Shown here piece by piece: positions 37,480 to 46,093 of a stretch of DNA of 64,000 nt. The DNA is from Pseudonocardia sp. EC080619-01 (GTDB taxonomy: Bacteria > Actinomycetota > Actinomycetes > Mycobacteriales > Pseudonocardiaceae). The DNA lies in the NCBI RefSeq assembly GCF_001420995.1, contig NZ_CP012184.1, positions 3,394,501 through 3,458,500 of the forward strand. The letters run 5' to 3'. Each line of letters starts with the position of its first letter. The first letter of the stretch is position 1. The position numbers and the translations under genes are program-made. Below the pieces are notes generated by a model that did no database searches, had not been told where the DNA came from, and saw only the letters and a program-made list of their open reading frames with translations.

Positions 37480-39099
37480 TCAGCCCAGGCGGACGCGGTG
37501 GAAACGGGCCCAGGTCCCGGTGTCCGGCCGGGCGGGCTCGACACCCGTCAGGTCGGCGGAGATACCGACGTGCTCGTCGCCCACCGACCAGACCGTCGCC
37601 GCGTCGCGCACCAGCACCTGGGAGCGGCGCAGGGCGGTGTCGCGGGTGCGCTCGTCGGGGGTCCGGGCGGCGGTGACGAGCAGCGCCGTCACGTCGGCGC
37701 GGGCCGTCCCGGGCGTCGGTGCTGCCGGTGCTGCCGGTGCTGCCGGGGCGTCGTCCGCGACCGGAACGGGGATCGGGTCCTGCCCGCCGGCGGCGACCGC
37801 GCGCAGGTACAGCGGGACCGGCTGGGCCGGCACCCGGCGGAACCGGATGCCCGGGACCGGCTCGGCACCCGCCGGATCCGGTTCGCGGGGTTCGGCGACC
37901 AGACCGATCGTCTCCAGCTGCTCGGCGACGACCGTCGCGGCCGGGCGGGAGAGCGGATCGAGCGGGTCGAACACCAGCCCGACGGTCGCTCCGTACGCCC
38001 CGGCCGCGGTGACGAGCTCCCGGGCCCGGTCGACGTCGCGGGCGACCGGCGGGACGCGGTCGGGATGGTGCGCGAGCCCGGTCCCGAACAGGTCGTCGCC
38101 GGGGGAGCCGAGATCGAGCAGGACCTTCCGCACCAGCTCGTCGCGGTCGATGCCGAGCCGCACCGCCTCCCGCAGCCGCGGATCGCCGAACGGGTCGGCG
38201 CCCTCCGGTGGCACGGCGAGCGCGGGACCGTCGTCGTCCGGACCGCCGAGATCGGCCCGGCCGGTGGCCCGCGCGGGGCCGGTGCCCAGTTCCAGGAACC
38301 GGGTGGCCGAGGCCGGGGTCGAGACGACGCCCGTCCCGGTGCGGCCGAGGATCCGCCGCACGCTGTGCGGGAAGAGATCGTGGGCGTAGGCGACGTACCC
38401 GTCGAGCAGCGACTGGTAGCGGTTCTCCTCGTCGTCGTCCACGAGGAACTCGAGCTCGGGGGACAGCGCGGCGCCCAGCCAGTGCCCGTCGTGCCGGAGG
38501 AGGACGGCCGGGGTGTCCCCGACCCGGAACGCGCCGGTGCCGACCGGGGTCCCGCCGCGGCCGTCGCGGACGATCCCGGTCCCCGGCGCGCCCAGGACCA
38601 GCGGGAACTGGAAGTCCGGGGTCCGCAGGACGAACTCCAGCTCGGTCGGCGAGACCACCCGGCTCGCGGTGAGGTCGACGTTCGCCAGCAGCGGGGCCGC
38701 GGTCGCCCCGGTCGCGGGGGCGGCGATCCGGCGGAACGACGCGAGCGCGTCGGCCGCGGTGAGCGGCCTGCCGTCGTGCGCGGTCGCCTCCCGCATCCGG
38801 ACCCGCCACCGCCTCCCGGTGCGGTCCGGCCCCACCGACGCGGCCAGGTGCGGCTCCGGCCGCATGTCCTGGCCCCACACCAGCAGCGTGTCCGCCACCG
38901 CCGCTGCGCGCGCCCGGTCGACCGGCCGCCACACCTGGTGCGGGTCGGTCACCGGCAGCGGTCCGGCACCGGCGAACGCCACGGTCAGGCGCGGGGCGCC
39001 GGCGTCGGCCGGGGCCCCGCACGCGGCGAGGGCGGGGATCCCGGCCAGCGCCGCGGCGGCGCCGGTGGCACGCAGGAACGAGCGTCGGCTCAGGGGCAC
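37480..39099 (-). CDS. Dpp/Nik-type ABC transporter substrate-binding lipoprotein (receptor 2)
   Basis: A 539-residue receptor starting at GTG 39099 with a Tat-like signal PLSRRSFLRATGAAAALAG and a predicted lipidated cysteine in ALAAC. It shares the plan of receptor 1: WRPVDRARAAAVADTLLVWGQDM, GRPLTAADALASFRRIA, GTGAFRV and FGDPRLREAVRLGIDRDELV. The last 150 residues contain an Ala-Pro-rich stretch and look more divergent. Two receptors serving one permease set could broaden ligand range. Confidence 0.85.
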   Translation of the reverse strand: MPLSRRSFLRATGAAAALAGIPALAACGAPADAGAPRLTVAFAGAGPLPVTDPHQVWRPVDRARAAAVADTLLVWGQDMRPEPHLAASVGPDRTGRRWRVRMREATAHDGRPLTAADALASFRRIAAPATGATAAPLLANVDLTASRVVSPTELEFVLRTPDFQFPLVLGAPGTGIVRDGRGGTPVGTGAFRVGDTPAVLLRHDGHWLGAALSPELEFLVDDDEENRYQSLLDGYVAYAHDLFPHSVRRILGRTGTGVVSTPASATRFLELGTGPARATGRADLGGPDDDGPALAVPPEGADPFGDPRLREAVRLGIDRDELVRKVLLDLGSPGDDLFGTGLAHHPDRVPPVARDVDRARELVTAAGAYGATVGLVFDPLDPLSRPAATVVAEQLETIGLVAEPREPDPAGAEPVPGIRFRRVPAQPVPLYLRAVAAGGQDPIPVPVADDAPAAPAAPAAPTPGTARADVTALLVTAARTPDERTRDTALRRSQVLVRDAATVWSVGDEHVGISADLTGVEPARPDTGTWARFHRVRLG

Positions 39100-39141
39100 G
39101 GCACCAGGGTGCCGAACGCCCTCGCGGTTAGGGTGCCCGGG

Positions 39142-39729
39142 ATGGACCTCCTGGCGATCTCCGGCAGCCCCTCCACCCCGTCGAAGACGGCTCTGCTCCT
39201 CGAGATCGCGGTCGCCCGGGCCGCGGGGCACGACGACGTCGACGCCGGCCTGCTGCACCTGCGCGACCACGACGTCGTGTTCTCCGACGGCCGGGATCCC
39301 GCCGGCTACACCGGCGACACCCGTGCGGTGATCGACCGCGTCGTCGCCGCGGACGCCCTGGTCGTCGGCACGCCGATGTACCGGGGCGGCTACACGGGCC
39401 GGCTGAAGAACCTGTTCGACGTGCTGCCCAACGACGCGCTCGCCGGCAAGCCGGTCGGCCTGGTCGCGACCGGCGGCACCGACCACCACTTCCTCGCGAT
39501 CGAGCACGAGCTCAAACCGCTGGTCGGCTTCTTCCGCGCCTGGGCGGCGCCGGGTGCGGTGTACGCCAACAACACCCACTTCGCCGGCGGCGAGCTGACC
39601 GACGACGGCGTCCGAGACCGGCTGGCCGAGCTGGCGGACACCGTCGTGACCTTCGCCCGGCGGATGCCCCGCGACGCCGCCGGTGCCACCGGTCCGGACA
39701 TCCCACGCCGGTCGCTCCGCGACTCGTGA
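39142..39729 (+). CDS. NADPH-dependent FMN reductase (flavodoxin fold)
   Basis: A 195-residue protein with the flavin-binding start ISGSPSTPSKTALLLEIA and PMYRGGYTGRLKNLFDVLP, typical of SsuE/MsuE-like NAD(P)H:FMN reductases. It would deliver reduced flavin, for instance to reduce a ferric or other metal chelate or to feed a luciferase-like enzyme; neither is shown. Divergent from receptor 2 with 42 bases between starts. The stop codon lies in the left arm of the palindromic repeat at 39725-39766. Confidence 0.85.
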   Translation: MDLLAISGSPSTPSKTALLLEIAVARAAGHDDVDAGLLHLRDHDVVFSDGRDPAGYTGDTRAVIDRVVAADALVVGTPMYRGGYTGRLKNLFDVLPNDALAGKPVGLVATGGTDHHFLAIEHELKPLVGFFRAWAAPGAVYANNTHFAGGELTDDGVRDRLAELADTVVTFARRMPRDAAGATGPDIPRRSLRDS

Positions 39730-39766
39730 GTGGACAACACGGCCCTGACCGTGTTTTCCACTCACG
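39725..39766. repeat. GTGAGTGG palindromic repeat between convergent genes
   Basis: CGTGAGTGGACAACACGG (39725-39742) and CCGTGTTTTCCACTCACG (39749-39766) pair at 17 of 18 positions around a 6-base loop. Both convergent genes end inside it: TGA of the FMN reductase in the left arm and TGA of the VWA gene in the right. The same repeat is inside the cobalamin riboswitch. It can act as a bidirectional terminator. Confidence 0.8.
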
Positions 39767-41306
39767 GGCGCGACAGCGCGTGACCCAGCTCCCCCGCCCC
39801 GGCGAGCAGGTCGTCGGCGTCCTTCGCGACCAGCACGTGGTCGACGATCTCCGAGTACTCCTCCATCGCGCACGACGCCTGGTTCCAGTAGCGCCCGGGT
39901 TCCGGGGTGATCCAGCCGACCCGGAAGGCGCGCCGCGCCAGGGTCCGCAGCTCCTCGGTGCCCGGGGGCAGGCCGTTGGAGCGGCCGTCGCCGACGAACA
40001 GCACGGCGGTGCGGTGGTCGACCGCGTCGGCGAAGTTCTCGTTCAGCTCGGTGAACACCCGGCCGTAGTCGCTGGTGGCGTCCAGGTCGATGCCCGGTGC
40101 CGCGAGGACCGCGGCCAGGGCGTGGTCGTCGTGCGCGCGCAGCAGGAGCTCGGTCACCTCGACCGGTGAGTCCACGTAGGCCAGCACCCGGCAGCGGAAC
40201 GCCTGCCGGTGCAGTGTCCGCGCCAGCCGCAGCACGAACGCGGTGATCGACCGGACCGACAGCGAGACGTCCGCGATCACCAGCAGCCGGACCCGGTCCG
40301 GGACCTTCGCACGGTGCAGCAGGTGGAACGGCACGCCGTCGCTGCGCATGCTGCGCCGCACCGTGTGCCGCACGTCGAGCGGGCCGTGGGCGTGCTCGCG
40401 CGGGACCCGTCGTGGTGCGCCGCGCATGCGGTGCAGCAGCTCGTGGCAGGCCTGCTGCATGTCGGCGGAGTCCAGCCGGTCGGCGCCGTCGGTGCCGTCG
40501 CTCGCGGGGTCGGGTCGTTCGCCCTCGCCGGCCTCGACCCGCTCGGCGAGCTGGGTCACGAACTCGGCGATGGCCTCGACGAGAGTGCCGAGCTGGACCT
40601 CCGAGAGCTCCTCGCCCTCGGGACCGTCGGTGTAGACGGCGTGCGGGTCGTACGCGGCGAGCCAGGCCAGGATCGCCTCCGGGTCGTCGAAGGAGATCTC
40701 GCCGGAGACCTGCGTCGTGGCCCCCGACGTCAGCTCCTTGCCGACCGCGGCGCCCGCTCGCTCGAGATCCACGGTGTAGGTCGTCCCGCGGCGGCCCCTG
40801 TCCTCCCCGGAGGACACCGAGAGCTCGGAGTCCGACCCGCCCAGCGACACGTCGTCGTCGTCGCGGTGCGGGTTGAAGCCCTTCTCCTGCTCGTCGGCGT
40901 CGAGCATGTCCCCGACATCGGCCACGTTCGGGTCGTAGTCGGCGTAGCGGCCGAGCGGGTCGTCGTCCTCGGTGAGATCCAGGTCGGTGGGCAGACCCTC
41001 GGCGCCCGGCCCGCGGAGTCCGGGCCCGCCGCTCGCGGACCCGTCGCCCGCGGGTTCGGGGAGCAGACCGAAGAAGGCGTCGAAGGCCCGCTCGAACCCG
41101 GCGCGCTCGTAGGAGTACTTGACGGTGACGGCGCGCAGCCCGGCCCGCAGCCGCGCGGTGTCGGTGGCGCCGATCATGGCCAGTACCCGCCGGACCTCGA
41201 TCGCCTCGGCGGGGGAGACCGCCACCCGCTGGGCCCGCAGTACCCGGGTGAAGGCGGCGGAGAGCACCGAGAGGAGTCTCTCCGCGTGCCCGTCCGCCGT
41301 GCTCAC
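39762..41306 (-). CDS. VWA-domain protein (CoxE-like)
   Basis: A 514-residue protein with a C-terminal von Willebrand A domain; the MIDAS motif is DVSLS in LLVIADVSLSVRSITAFVLRLA. The middle is acidic and low in complexity. Such proteins pair with MoxR-type ATPases to insert metals or mature enzymes. It overlaps the MoxR gene by 4 bases, and that gene lies behind the methanol dehydrogenase on the same strand, so maturation of that enzyme is the simplest role; CoxE of CO-dehydrogenase clusters is the alternative, and cox genes lie 13 kb away. Confidence 0.85.
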   Translation of the reverse strand: MSTADGHAERLLSVLSAAFTRVLRAQRVAVSPAEAIEVRRVLAMIGATDTARLRAGLRAVTVKYSYERAGFERAFDAFFGLLPEPAGDGSASGGPGLRGPGAEGLPTDLDLTEDDDPLGRYADYDPNVADVGDMLDADEQEKGFNPHRDDDDVSLGGSDSELSVSSGEDRGRRGTTYTVDLERAGAAVGKELTSGATTQVSGEISFDDPEAILAWLAAYDPHAVYTDGPEGEELSEVQLGTLVEAIAEFVTQLAERVEAGEGERPDPASDGTDGADRLDSADMQQACHELLHRMRGAPRRVPREHAHGPLDVRHTVRRSMRSDGVPFHLLHRAKVPDRVRLLVIADVSLSVRSITAFVLRLARTLHRQAFRCRVLAYVDSPVEVTELLLRAHDDHALAAVLAAPGIDLDATSDYGRVFTELNENFADAVDHRTAVLFVGDGRSNGLPPGTEELRTLARRAFRVGWITPEPGRYWNQASCAMEEYSEIVDHVLVAKDADDLLAGAGELGHALSRP

Positions 41307-42361
41307 CGGCGGCCCCGGCGGTTCCGGTCGGCCGCCGCCCGGCTCCCGGTGGAGGTGGCGCGACCCTTGCCGAACGCGCCGGACGTCGTGTCCGCGGGCC
41401 GCGACGAGCGGCTCACCCAGCCCGAGTCGTCGGCCGCCCCCACCTCGTCCGCGACCTTGGCGCCGTCGAGGCGCCGCACGGCCAGCTCGCGGTCGGAGCC
41501 GTACTTCAGCAGCGCCGCGAGCAGCGAGGACCGCACCTTCTCCAGCTCACCGCCGGATTCGAGGCCGAGCACGGCGGCGGCGCGGGAGGCGTCGACGACC
41601 TCGGAGATCGACGGGGACTTGCGCAGCGGGAACTCGCGCAGCCGCCGGGCCAGCTCGACCACGTCGGTGACGACGTCGGCGGCGACGTCGGGGGCGCGGC
41701 GGGACACGATCTCGGTCTCGCGCTCGGGGGTCGGGAAGCCGACCTGGTAGTGGAGGCAGCGTCGTTTCAGGGCGGGCGACAGCTCGCGGGTGTCGTTGGA
41801 GGTCAGCACGACCCACGGCGCCGAACGCGCGGTGAAGGTGCCGATCTCGGGGACGGTCACCTGCCGTTCGGCGAGCACCTCCAGCAGCAGCGCCTCCATC
41901 GACTCCTCGGTACGGTCGACCTCGTCGACGAGCAGCACCACGGGCTCGGGGGAGAGCACGGCCTCGAGCAGCGGGCGGGCGGAGAGGAAGTGCTCCGTGT
42001 AGAGGCCGGTGTCCTCGGCCTGCAGCCGGGCCGACGCCTCGGCCATCGTCGCGGTGCCCGCGAGCAGCTCGCCGATCCGGTCGCGGAGCATCTGGACGTG
42101 CATGAGCTGCTTGCCGTAGTCCCACTCGTAGAGGGCGCGGCCGTCGTCGAGACCCTCGTAGCACTGCAACCGGATCAGCGTCCGGCCCGCCGCGGCGGCC
42201 AGCGACTTGGCCAGCTCGGTCTTGCCGACGCCGGCCGGGCCCTCCAGCAGGAGGGGCCGCTCCAGGGCGGTGGCCAGGTGCACCACCACCGCGAACTCGG
42301 GGTCGATGACGTAGTTCTCGCCGGCCAGGGCCTCGGTCAGCGTCTCGGGGCTCTCGAACAC
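41303..42361 (-). CDS. MoxR-family AAA+ ATPase (CoxD-like)
   Basis: A 352-residue AAA+ protein. The GTG at 42361 follows GAGGAG and gives the usual N-terminus FESPETLTEALAGENYVID. Walker A is GPAGVGKTELAKSLA, Walker B VVLLVDEVDR, sensor 1 VVLTSNDTRELSPALKRR. It acts with the VWA protein as an ATP-driven chaperone or metal-insertion pair. It is 104 bases downstream of mno on the same strand and is probably cotranscribed. Confidence 0.9.
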   Translation of the reverse strand: MFESPETLTEALAGENYVIDPEFAVVVHLATALERPLLLEGPAGVGKTELAKSLAAAAGRTLIRLQCYEGLDDGRALYEWDYGKQLMHVQMLRDRIGELLAGTATMAEASARLQAEDTGLYTEHFLSARPLLEAVLSPEPVVLLVDEVDRTEESMEALLLEVLAERQVTVPEIGTFTARSAPWVVLTSNDTRELSPALKRRCLHYQVGFPTPERETEIVSRRAPDVAADVVTDVVELARRLREFPLRKSPSISEVVDASRAAAVLGLESGGELEKVRSSLLAALLKYGSDRELAVRRLDGAKVADEVGAADDSGWVSRSSRPADTTSGAFGKGRATSTGSRAAADRNRRGRR

Positions 42362-42465
42362 CGTTCTCCTCGCTGCACTGCGCAGAAGCGTCTCGTGACG
42401 GTCGGGACAGGCCGCCGCCGCGCCCGGGGGCTGATCCGGGCGCGGCGGCGGGTCCGAACCGCGTC

Positions 42466-43737
42466 CTAGTAGGACTTGTTGAAGGCGTGGTCGACCAGCG
42501 GCACCAGCGCGTCGACGGTGCACTCGCGGGGGTTACCCGGCGTGCAGTAGTCGCCCATCATGTGCTCGGCGATGCTGCGGATCGTCTTGTCGTCGGTGGG
42601 GATCGTGTCCCCGCGGCCGGCGTACTTGCCGGTGTTCATCCGGTTCTTGTCGTAGCTGTCGGACTGCAGCACGCCGAAGTTGTCCGGGATGCCGACGTCC
42701 TTGGACAGCCGGATGGCCTCCTCGACCGCGGCGTCGGCGGCCTGGACGGTGGTCATGTTCCGGGTGTCGACGCCCAGCGCGGTCGCGATCTTGGCGTACC
42801 GCTCGTAGCGCGAGGGCAGGTTGTACTCCCACACGCGGGGCAGGGCGATGGCGTTGTTCAGGCCGTGGTGGGTGTCGAAGAACGCCGACACCGCGTGCGA
42901 CGTGGAGTGCACCAGGCCGAGGCCACCCGAGTTGAACGCCTGTGCGGCGATGTACTGGGCGTGCATCATCTTCGAGCGGGCCTGCAGGTTGCGCGGCTCG
43001 TAGGTCGCCTCGCGCAGGTACTGGCCGACCAGCTCGATCGAGTACAGCGCGTTGCCCAGCGACGGCTCGAAGTCCAGCCGCGACACGAACGGTTCGGACC
43101 CGTGGGCCAGCACGTCGAACCCGCAGTACGCGGTGAAGTGCTGCGGGCAGCTGTAGTACAGCAGCGGGTCGTCGAGGGCCAGGGTGGTGACGACGGCGTC
43201 GTCGAACCCGACCCACTTCTTCGGGTCGTCCATGTCCGACGTGTTCGTGATGACGTACGCCCACGAGGTCTCGGACCCGGTCCCTGCGGTGGTGGAGACC
43301 GCGATGTGCGGCGGGTTCTCCATGTTCGTGGACTTCGAGAAACCCTCGAACTCGTTGATGTTGCGCCCGTCGTGCGCGATGACGACGCGCGCACCCTTGG
43401 CGGCGTCGTGCGACGAGCCGCCGCCGATCGAGATGATGCCGTCGCACTTCTCGCTCGTGTAGAGCGCGGCGGCGTCCATGCAGTTGTAGTCCTTGGGATT
43501 GGACTCGACCTGGTCGTAGACGACGACGTCGACGCCCTGGTACTCGACCTTGCCCTTGAGCTCCTCGATGATCCCGGAGCCGCGCAGCCCGGACGTGACG
43601 AACAGGACGCGCGTCATGCCGAGGTTCTTCGCCTCGACACCCAGGATGTCGTGCGCGCCGACCCCCAGGAGCGCCCGCGGGAACGGGTGGAACTCCTTGA
43701 TCGGGAAGTCCCAGATCTGGTTGAGCTCGATGGCCAT
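42466..43737 (-). CDS. mno: NDMA-dependent methanol dehydrogenase (nicotinoprotein, iron-type ADH family)
   Basis: A 423-residue group III alcohol dehydrogenase. The ATG at 43737 follows GAGGAG. GGGSSHDAAKGARVV binds the nucleotide, STTAGTGSET is the family motif, and HSTSHAVSAFFDTHHGLNNAIALP carries metal-binding histidines. It is very like Mno/Mdo of Amycolatopsis, Rhodococcus and Mycobacterium, which hold NADPH or NADH tightly and need an external electron acceptor (NDMA in vitro). Genome surveys link this family to mycofactocin, and the mft genes start 700 bases away on the opposite strand, supporting mycofactocin as the physiological acceptor. Confidence 0.93.
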   Translation of the reverse strand: MAIELNQIWDFPIKEFHPFPRALLGVGAHDILGVEAKNLGMTRVLFVTSGLRGSGIIEELKGKVEYQGVDVVVYDQVESNPKDYNCMDAAALYTSEKCDGIISIGGGSSHDAAKGARVVIAHDGRNINEFEGFSKSTNMENPPHIAVSTTAGTGSETSWAYVITNTSDMDDPKKWVGFDDAVVTTLALDDPLLYYSCPQHFTAYCGFDVLAHGSEPFVSRLDFEPSLGNALYSIELVGQYLREATYEPRNLQARSKMMHAQYIAAQAFNSGGLGLVHSTSHAVSAFFDTHHGLNNAIALPRVWEYNLPSRYERYAKIATALGVDTRNMTTVQAADAAVEEAIRLSKDVGIPDNFGVLQSDSYDKNRMNTGKYAGRGDTIPTDDKTIRSIAEHMMGDYCTPGNPRECTVDALVPLVDHAFNKSY

Positions 43738-43886
43738 TGGCTCTCCTCGACGGCCTCGTTGGCGTTGCGGACGAGCACAACCATGGCTATTGCCAGCAAT
43801 CTGCAACAGCTACAGATGGGTACCTGACCACCCGGCTGTTCGCCGGGGCAGGAGTCCCCTCCGGACGGAGGGGAGGGCGCCGTCGA

Positions 43887-44276
43887 TCAGGGGATCTCGG
43901 GCGCGGTGAACCCGTCCGGCCCCGGCGGGTAGGGCACGACGGCGCGCACCGCGGACGCCGGGACGGCGCCGTACGCGTGCGGGAAGCGCATCGCCTCCGG
44001 GGCGCCCGGGACGCCGGGCTCCCACCGGACCTCGATGCCGGCGTCGGCGATCGCGGAGGGGGACAGGACGAGCAGCACGAGATCGGTCCGGCCCGGGAAC
44101 AGTCGCTGTGCGGGCAGCGCGACCTGGTCGGGAGTGGACAGGTGGACGAAGCCCACCTCGTCGAGCGAGGCCGGGGCGATCTCGCCGACGAGCTCGTAGG
44201 AGGTGCGCTCGGCGGGGGTGCAGAGATGCAGCAGGGCAGGGGAGTCAGCGCCGTCGACCGTCATGACCGCCAGCAT
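43887..44276 (-). CDS. DUF952-family protein
   Basis: A 129-residue protein (125 if the ATG at 44264 is used). LLHLCTPAERTSYE, SLDEVGFVHLSTPDQVALPAQRLF, and MRFPHAYGAVP are characteristic of DUF952, a small domain of unknown function. It is located between mno and mftA, divergent from mftA; no role in the pathway is known. Confidence 0.85.
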   Translation of the reverse strand: MLAVMTVDGADSPALLHLCTPAERTSYELVGEIAPASLDEVGFVHLSTPDQVALPAQRLFPGRTDLVLLVLSPSAIADAGIEVRWEPGVPGAPEAMRFPHAYGAVPASAVRAVVPYPPGPDGFTAPEIP

Positions 44277-44422
44277 GCCTCCCCTCCGAACGGACGGGCG
44301 TCAGAGGAGGTCCTTGCATTCCGGCACCGGGTGCCAATAGCGTCGATCTCGCTGCCACCGCCGGCCGGCGGGGGCGGTTCGTCACCTCTCTCGCCGAGAG
44401 TCGATCCCTGCGGAGGTAGCCC

Positions 44423-44509
44423 ATGAGCGAGCACCAGAACGAGGACGCCCTGGTCGAGGAGACCCTCGTCGAAGAGGTCTCCATCGACGGCATGTGCGGT
44501 GTCTACTAA
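44423..44509 (+). CDS. mftA: Mycofactocin precursor peptide
   Basis: A 28-residue peptide ending in IDGMCGVY, the invariant core whose C-terminal Val-Tyr becomes the mycofactocin redox centre. The acidic leader (EDALVEETLVEEVS) is typical. GGAGG lies 7 bases before the ATG. The stop overlaps the mftB start by 11 bases. It heads the mftA-mftB-mftC set; the peptide is bound by MftB, then decarboxylated and cyclised by MftC. Confidence 0.97.
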   Translation: MSEHQNEDALVEETLVEEVSIDGMCGVY

Positions 44510-44822
44510 GCCGCTCGACACCGCGGTACCGAGCCCGAGCTCGGACGGGGCCGCGGGGTCGTTCGACCCCGCGGCGCCGTACCGCCTCAGCGAGAGCGTC
44601 TCGCTGCGCCCCGAGCCCTTCGGTGCCCTGGTGTACGACTTCACGACCCGCAAGCTGTCGTTCCTGAAGACCGTCCAGCTGGTCGAGGTGGTGCGCGGGC
44701 TGGCCGACCAGCCCGACGCCCGGTCCGCCGTCGAGGCGGCCGGCGTGCCCGCCGCCCAGCACGAGGCCTACCTGAAGGCACTCGCCGGGCTGCTGCAGTC
44801 CCGGACCATCGTCGCCCGCTAG
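44499..44822 (+). CDS. mftB: Mycofactocin peptide chaperone (RRE protein)
   Basis: A 107-residue protein starting at GTG 44499 inside mftA. Segments YRLSESVSLRPEPFGALVYDFTTRKLSFLKTVQLVEVV fit the PqqD-like recognition fold of MftB, which delivers MftA to the radical SAM enzyme. The N-terminal 25 residues are a Ser/Pro-rich tail. Confidence 0.93.
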   Translation: MSTKPLDTAVPSPSSDGAAGSFDPAAPYRLSESVSLRPEPFGALVYDFTTRKLSFLKTVQLVEVVRGLADQPDARSAVEAAGVPAAQHEAYLKALAGLLQSRTIVAR

Positions 44823-44851
44823 AGCCCGCCGACCACCACAAAGGGGTGCCC

Positions 44852-46093
44852 GTGAAGCTGGTCGACCACTTCCAGTACGGCCTCAACTCGCCCATCTGCC
44901 TGACCTGGGAGCTCACCTACGCGTGCAACCTCGCGTGTGTGCACTGCCTGTCGAGCTCCGGGCGTCGCGACCCGCGTGAGCTGACCACCGCCGAGGCCAA
45001 GGCGGTGATCGATGAGCTGCAGCGGATGCAGGTCTTCTACATCAACATCGGCGGCGGAGAGCCGACCGTGCGCCCGGACTTCTGGGAGCTGCTCGACTAC
45101 GCCATCGCGCACGACGTCGGGGTCAAGTTCTCCACCAACGGCGTCAAGCTCGACAAGGCCCGTGCCGCCCAGCTGGCCGCGACCGACTACGTCGACATCC
45201 AGATCTCGATGGACGGCGCGACCGCCGAGGTCAACGACTACGTCCGCGGCCCCGGATCCTTCGACACCGCGATCACCGCGCTGGAGAACCTCGCCGAGGC
45301 CGGGTTCCAGGCGCCGAAGATCTCGGTCGTCATGACCCGGGAGAACGTCGACCAGCTCGACGACTTCAAGGCCATCGCCGACAAGTACGGCGCCCAGCTG
45401 CGGATCACCCGCCTGCGCCCGTCCGGCCGCGGTGCCGACGTCTGGGACGAGCTGCACCCGACCCAGGCCCAGCAGAAGCAGCTCTACGACTGGCTGGTCG
45501 CGCACGGCGACCAGGTCCTGACCGGTGACTCGTTCTTCCACCTCTCGGCCTACGGCGACGCCCTCCCCGGGCTGAACCTGTGCGGCGCGGGGCGCGTGGT
45601 CTGCCTGATCGACCCGGTCGGCGACGTCTACGCCTGCCCGTTCGCGATCCACGAGAACTTCCTGGCGGGCAACGTCCGCGACGAGGGCGGCTTCAAGGAG
45701 GTCTGGGAGCACTCGGACCTGTTCACCGAGCTGCGCCAGCCGCAGACCGGCGGGGCCTGCGCGTCGTGCCAGCACTACGACTCGTGCCAGGGCGGCTGCA
45801 TGGCGGCCAAGTTCTTCACCGGGCTGCCGCTCGACGGCCCGGACCCGGAGTGCGTGCAGGGCTACGGCGAGCAGATGCTCGCGGCGCGCAACGCCGAGAC
45901 CGTGATCCCGAAGTCCGACGTCGACCACTCCCGGTCGGCGCCGCGGAACTCCCGGGAGCCCAAGCAGCCGACGATGCTGTCCCTGGCCCCGCCGCCGCGC
46001 CGGCCGGACCGGGCGTGTGACGAGAGCCCGCTCGCCGGGTTCACGCCGACGCCGGAGTCCGAGCCGGCCGCCGCGCCGGTCGCGGGGAGCTGA
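44852..46093 (+). CDS. mftC: Mycofactocin radical SAM maturase
   Basis: About 413 residues. The radical SAM motif is CNLACVHC; the SPASM auxiliary cysteines are in CGAGRVVCLIDPVGDVYACPF, CASCQHYDSCQGGC and PDPEC. It oxidatively decarboxylates the C-terminal Tyr of MftA and forms the Val-Tyr bond. The GTG at 44852 has AAGGGG 5 bases before it; the GTG at 44846 would overlap that site. A Pro/Ser-rich tail of about 65 residues follows the SPASM domain. Its stop overlaps the apparent CTG start of the next gene. Confidence 0.96.
   Translation: MKLVDHFQYGLNSPICLTWELTYACNLACVHCLSSSGRRDPRELTTAEAKAVIDELQRMQVFYINIGGGEPTVRPDFWELLDYAIAHDVGVKFSTNGVKLDKARAAQLAATDYVDIQISMDGATAEVNDYVRGPGSFDTAITALENLAEAGFQAPKISVVMTRENVDQLDDFKAIADKYGAQLRITRLRPSGRGADVWDELHPTQAQQKQLYDWLVAHGDQVLTGDSFFHLSAYGDALPGLNLCGAGRVVCLIDPVGDVYACPFAIHENFLAGNVRDEGGFKEVWEHSDLFTELRQPQTGGACASCQHYDSCQGGCMAAKFFTGLPLDGPDPECVQGYGEQMLAARNAETVIPKSDVDHSRSAPRNSREPKQPTMLSLAPPPRRPDRACDESPLAGFTPTPESEPAAAPVAGS

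Noticed and set aside
43790..43801. ATTGC-CA-GCAAT as an mno operator
   Set aside because: Only 5-base arms and no second copy found; too weak to list as a feature.
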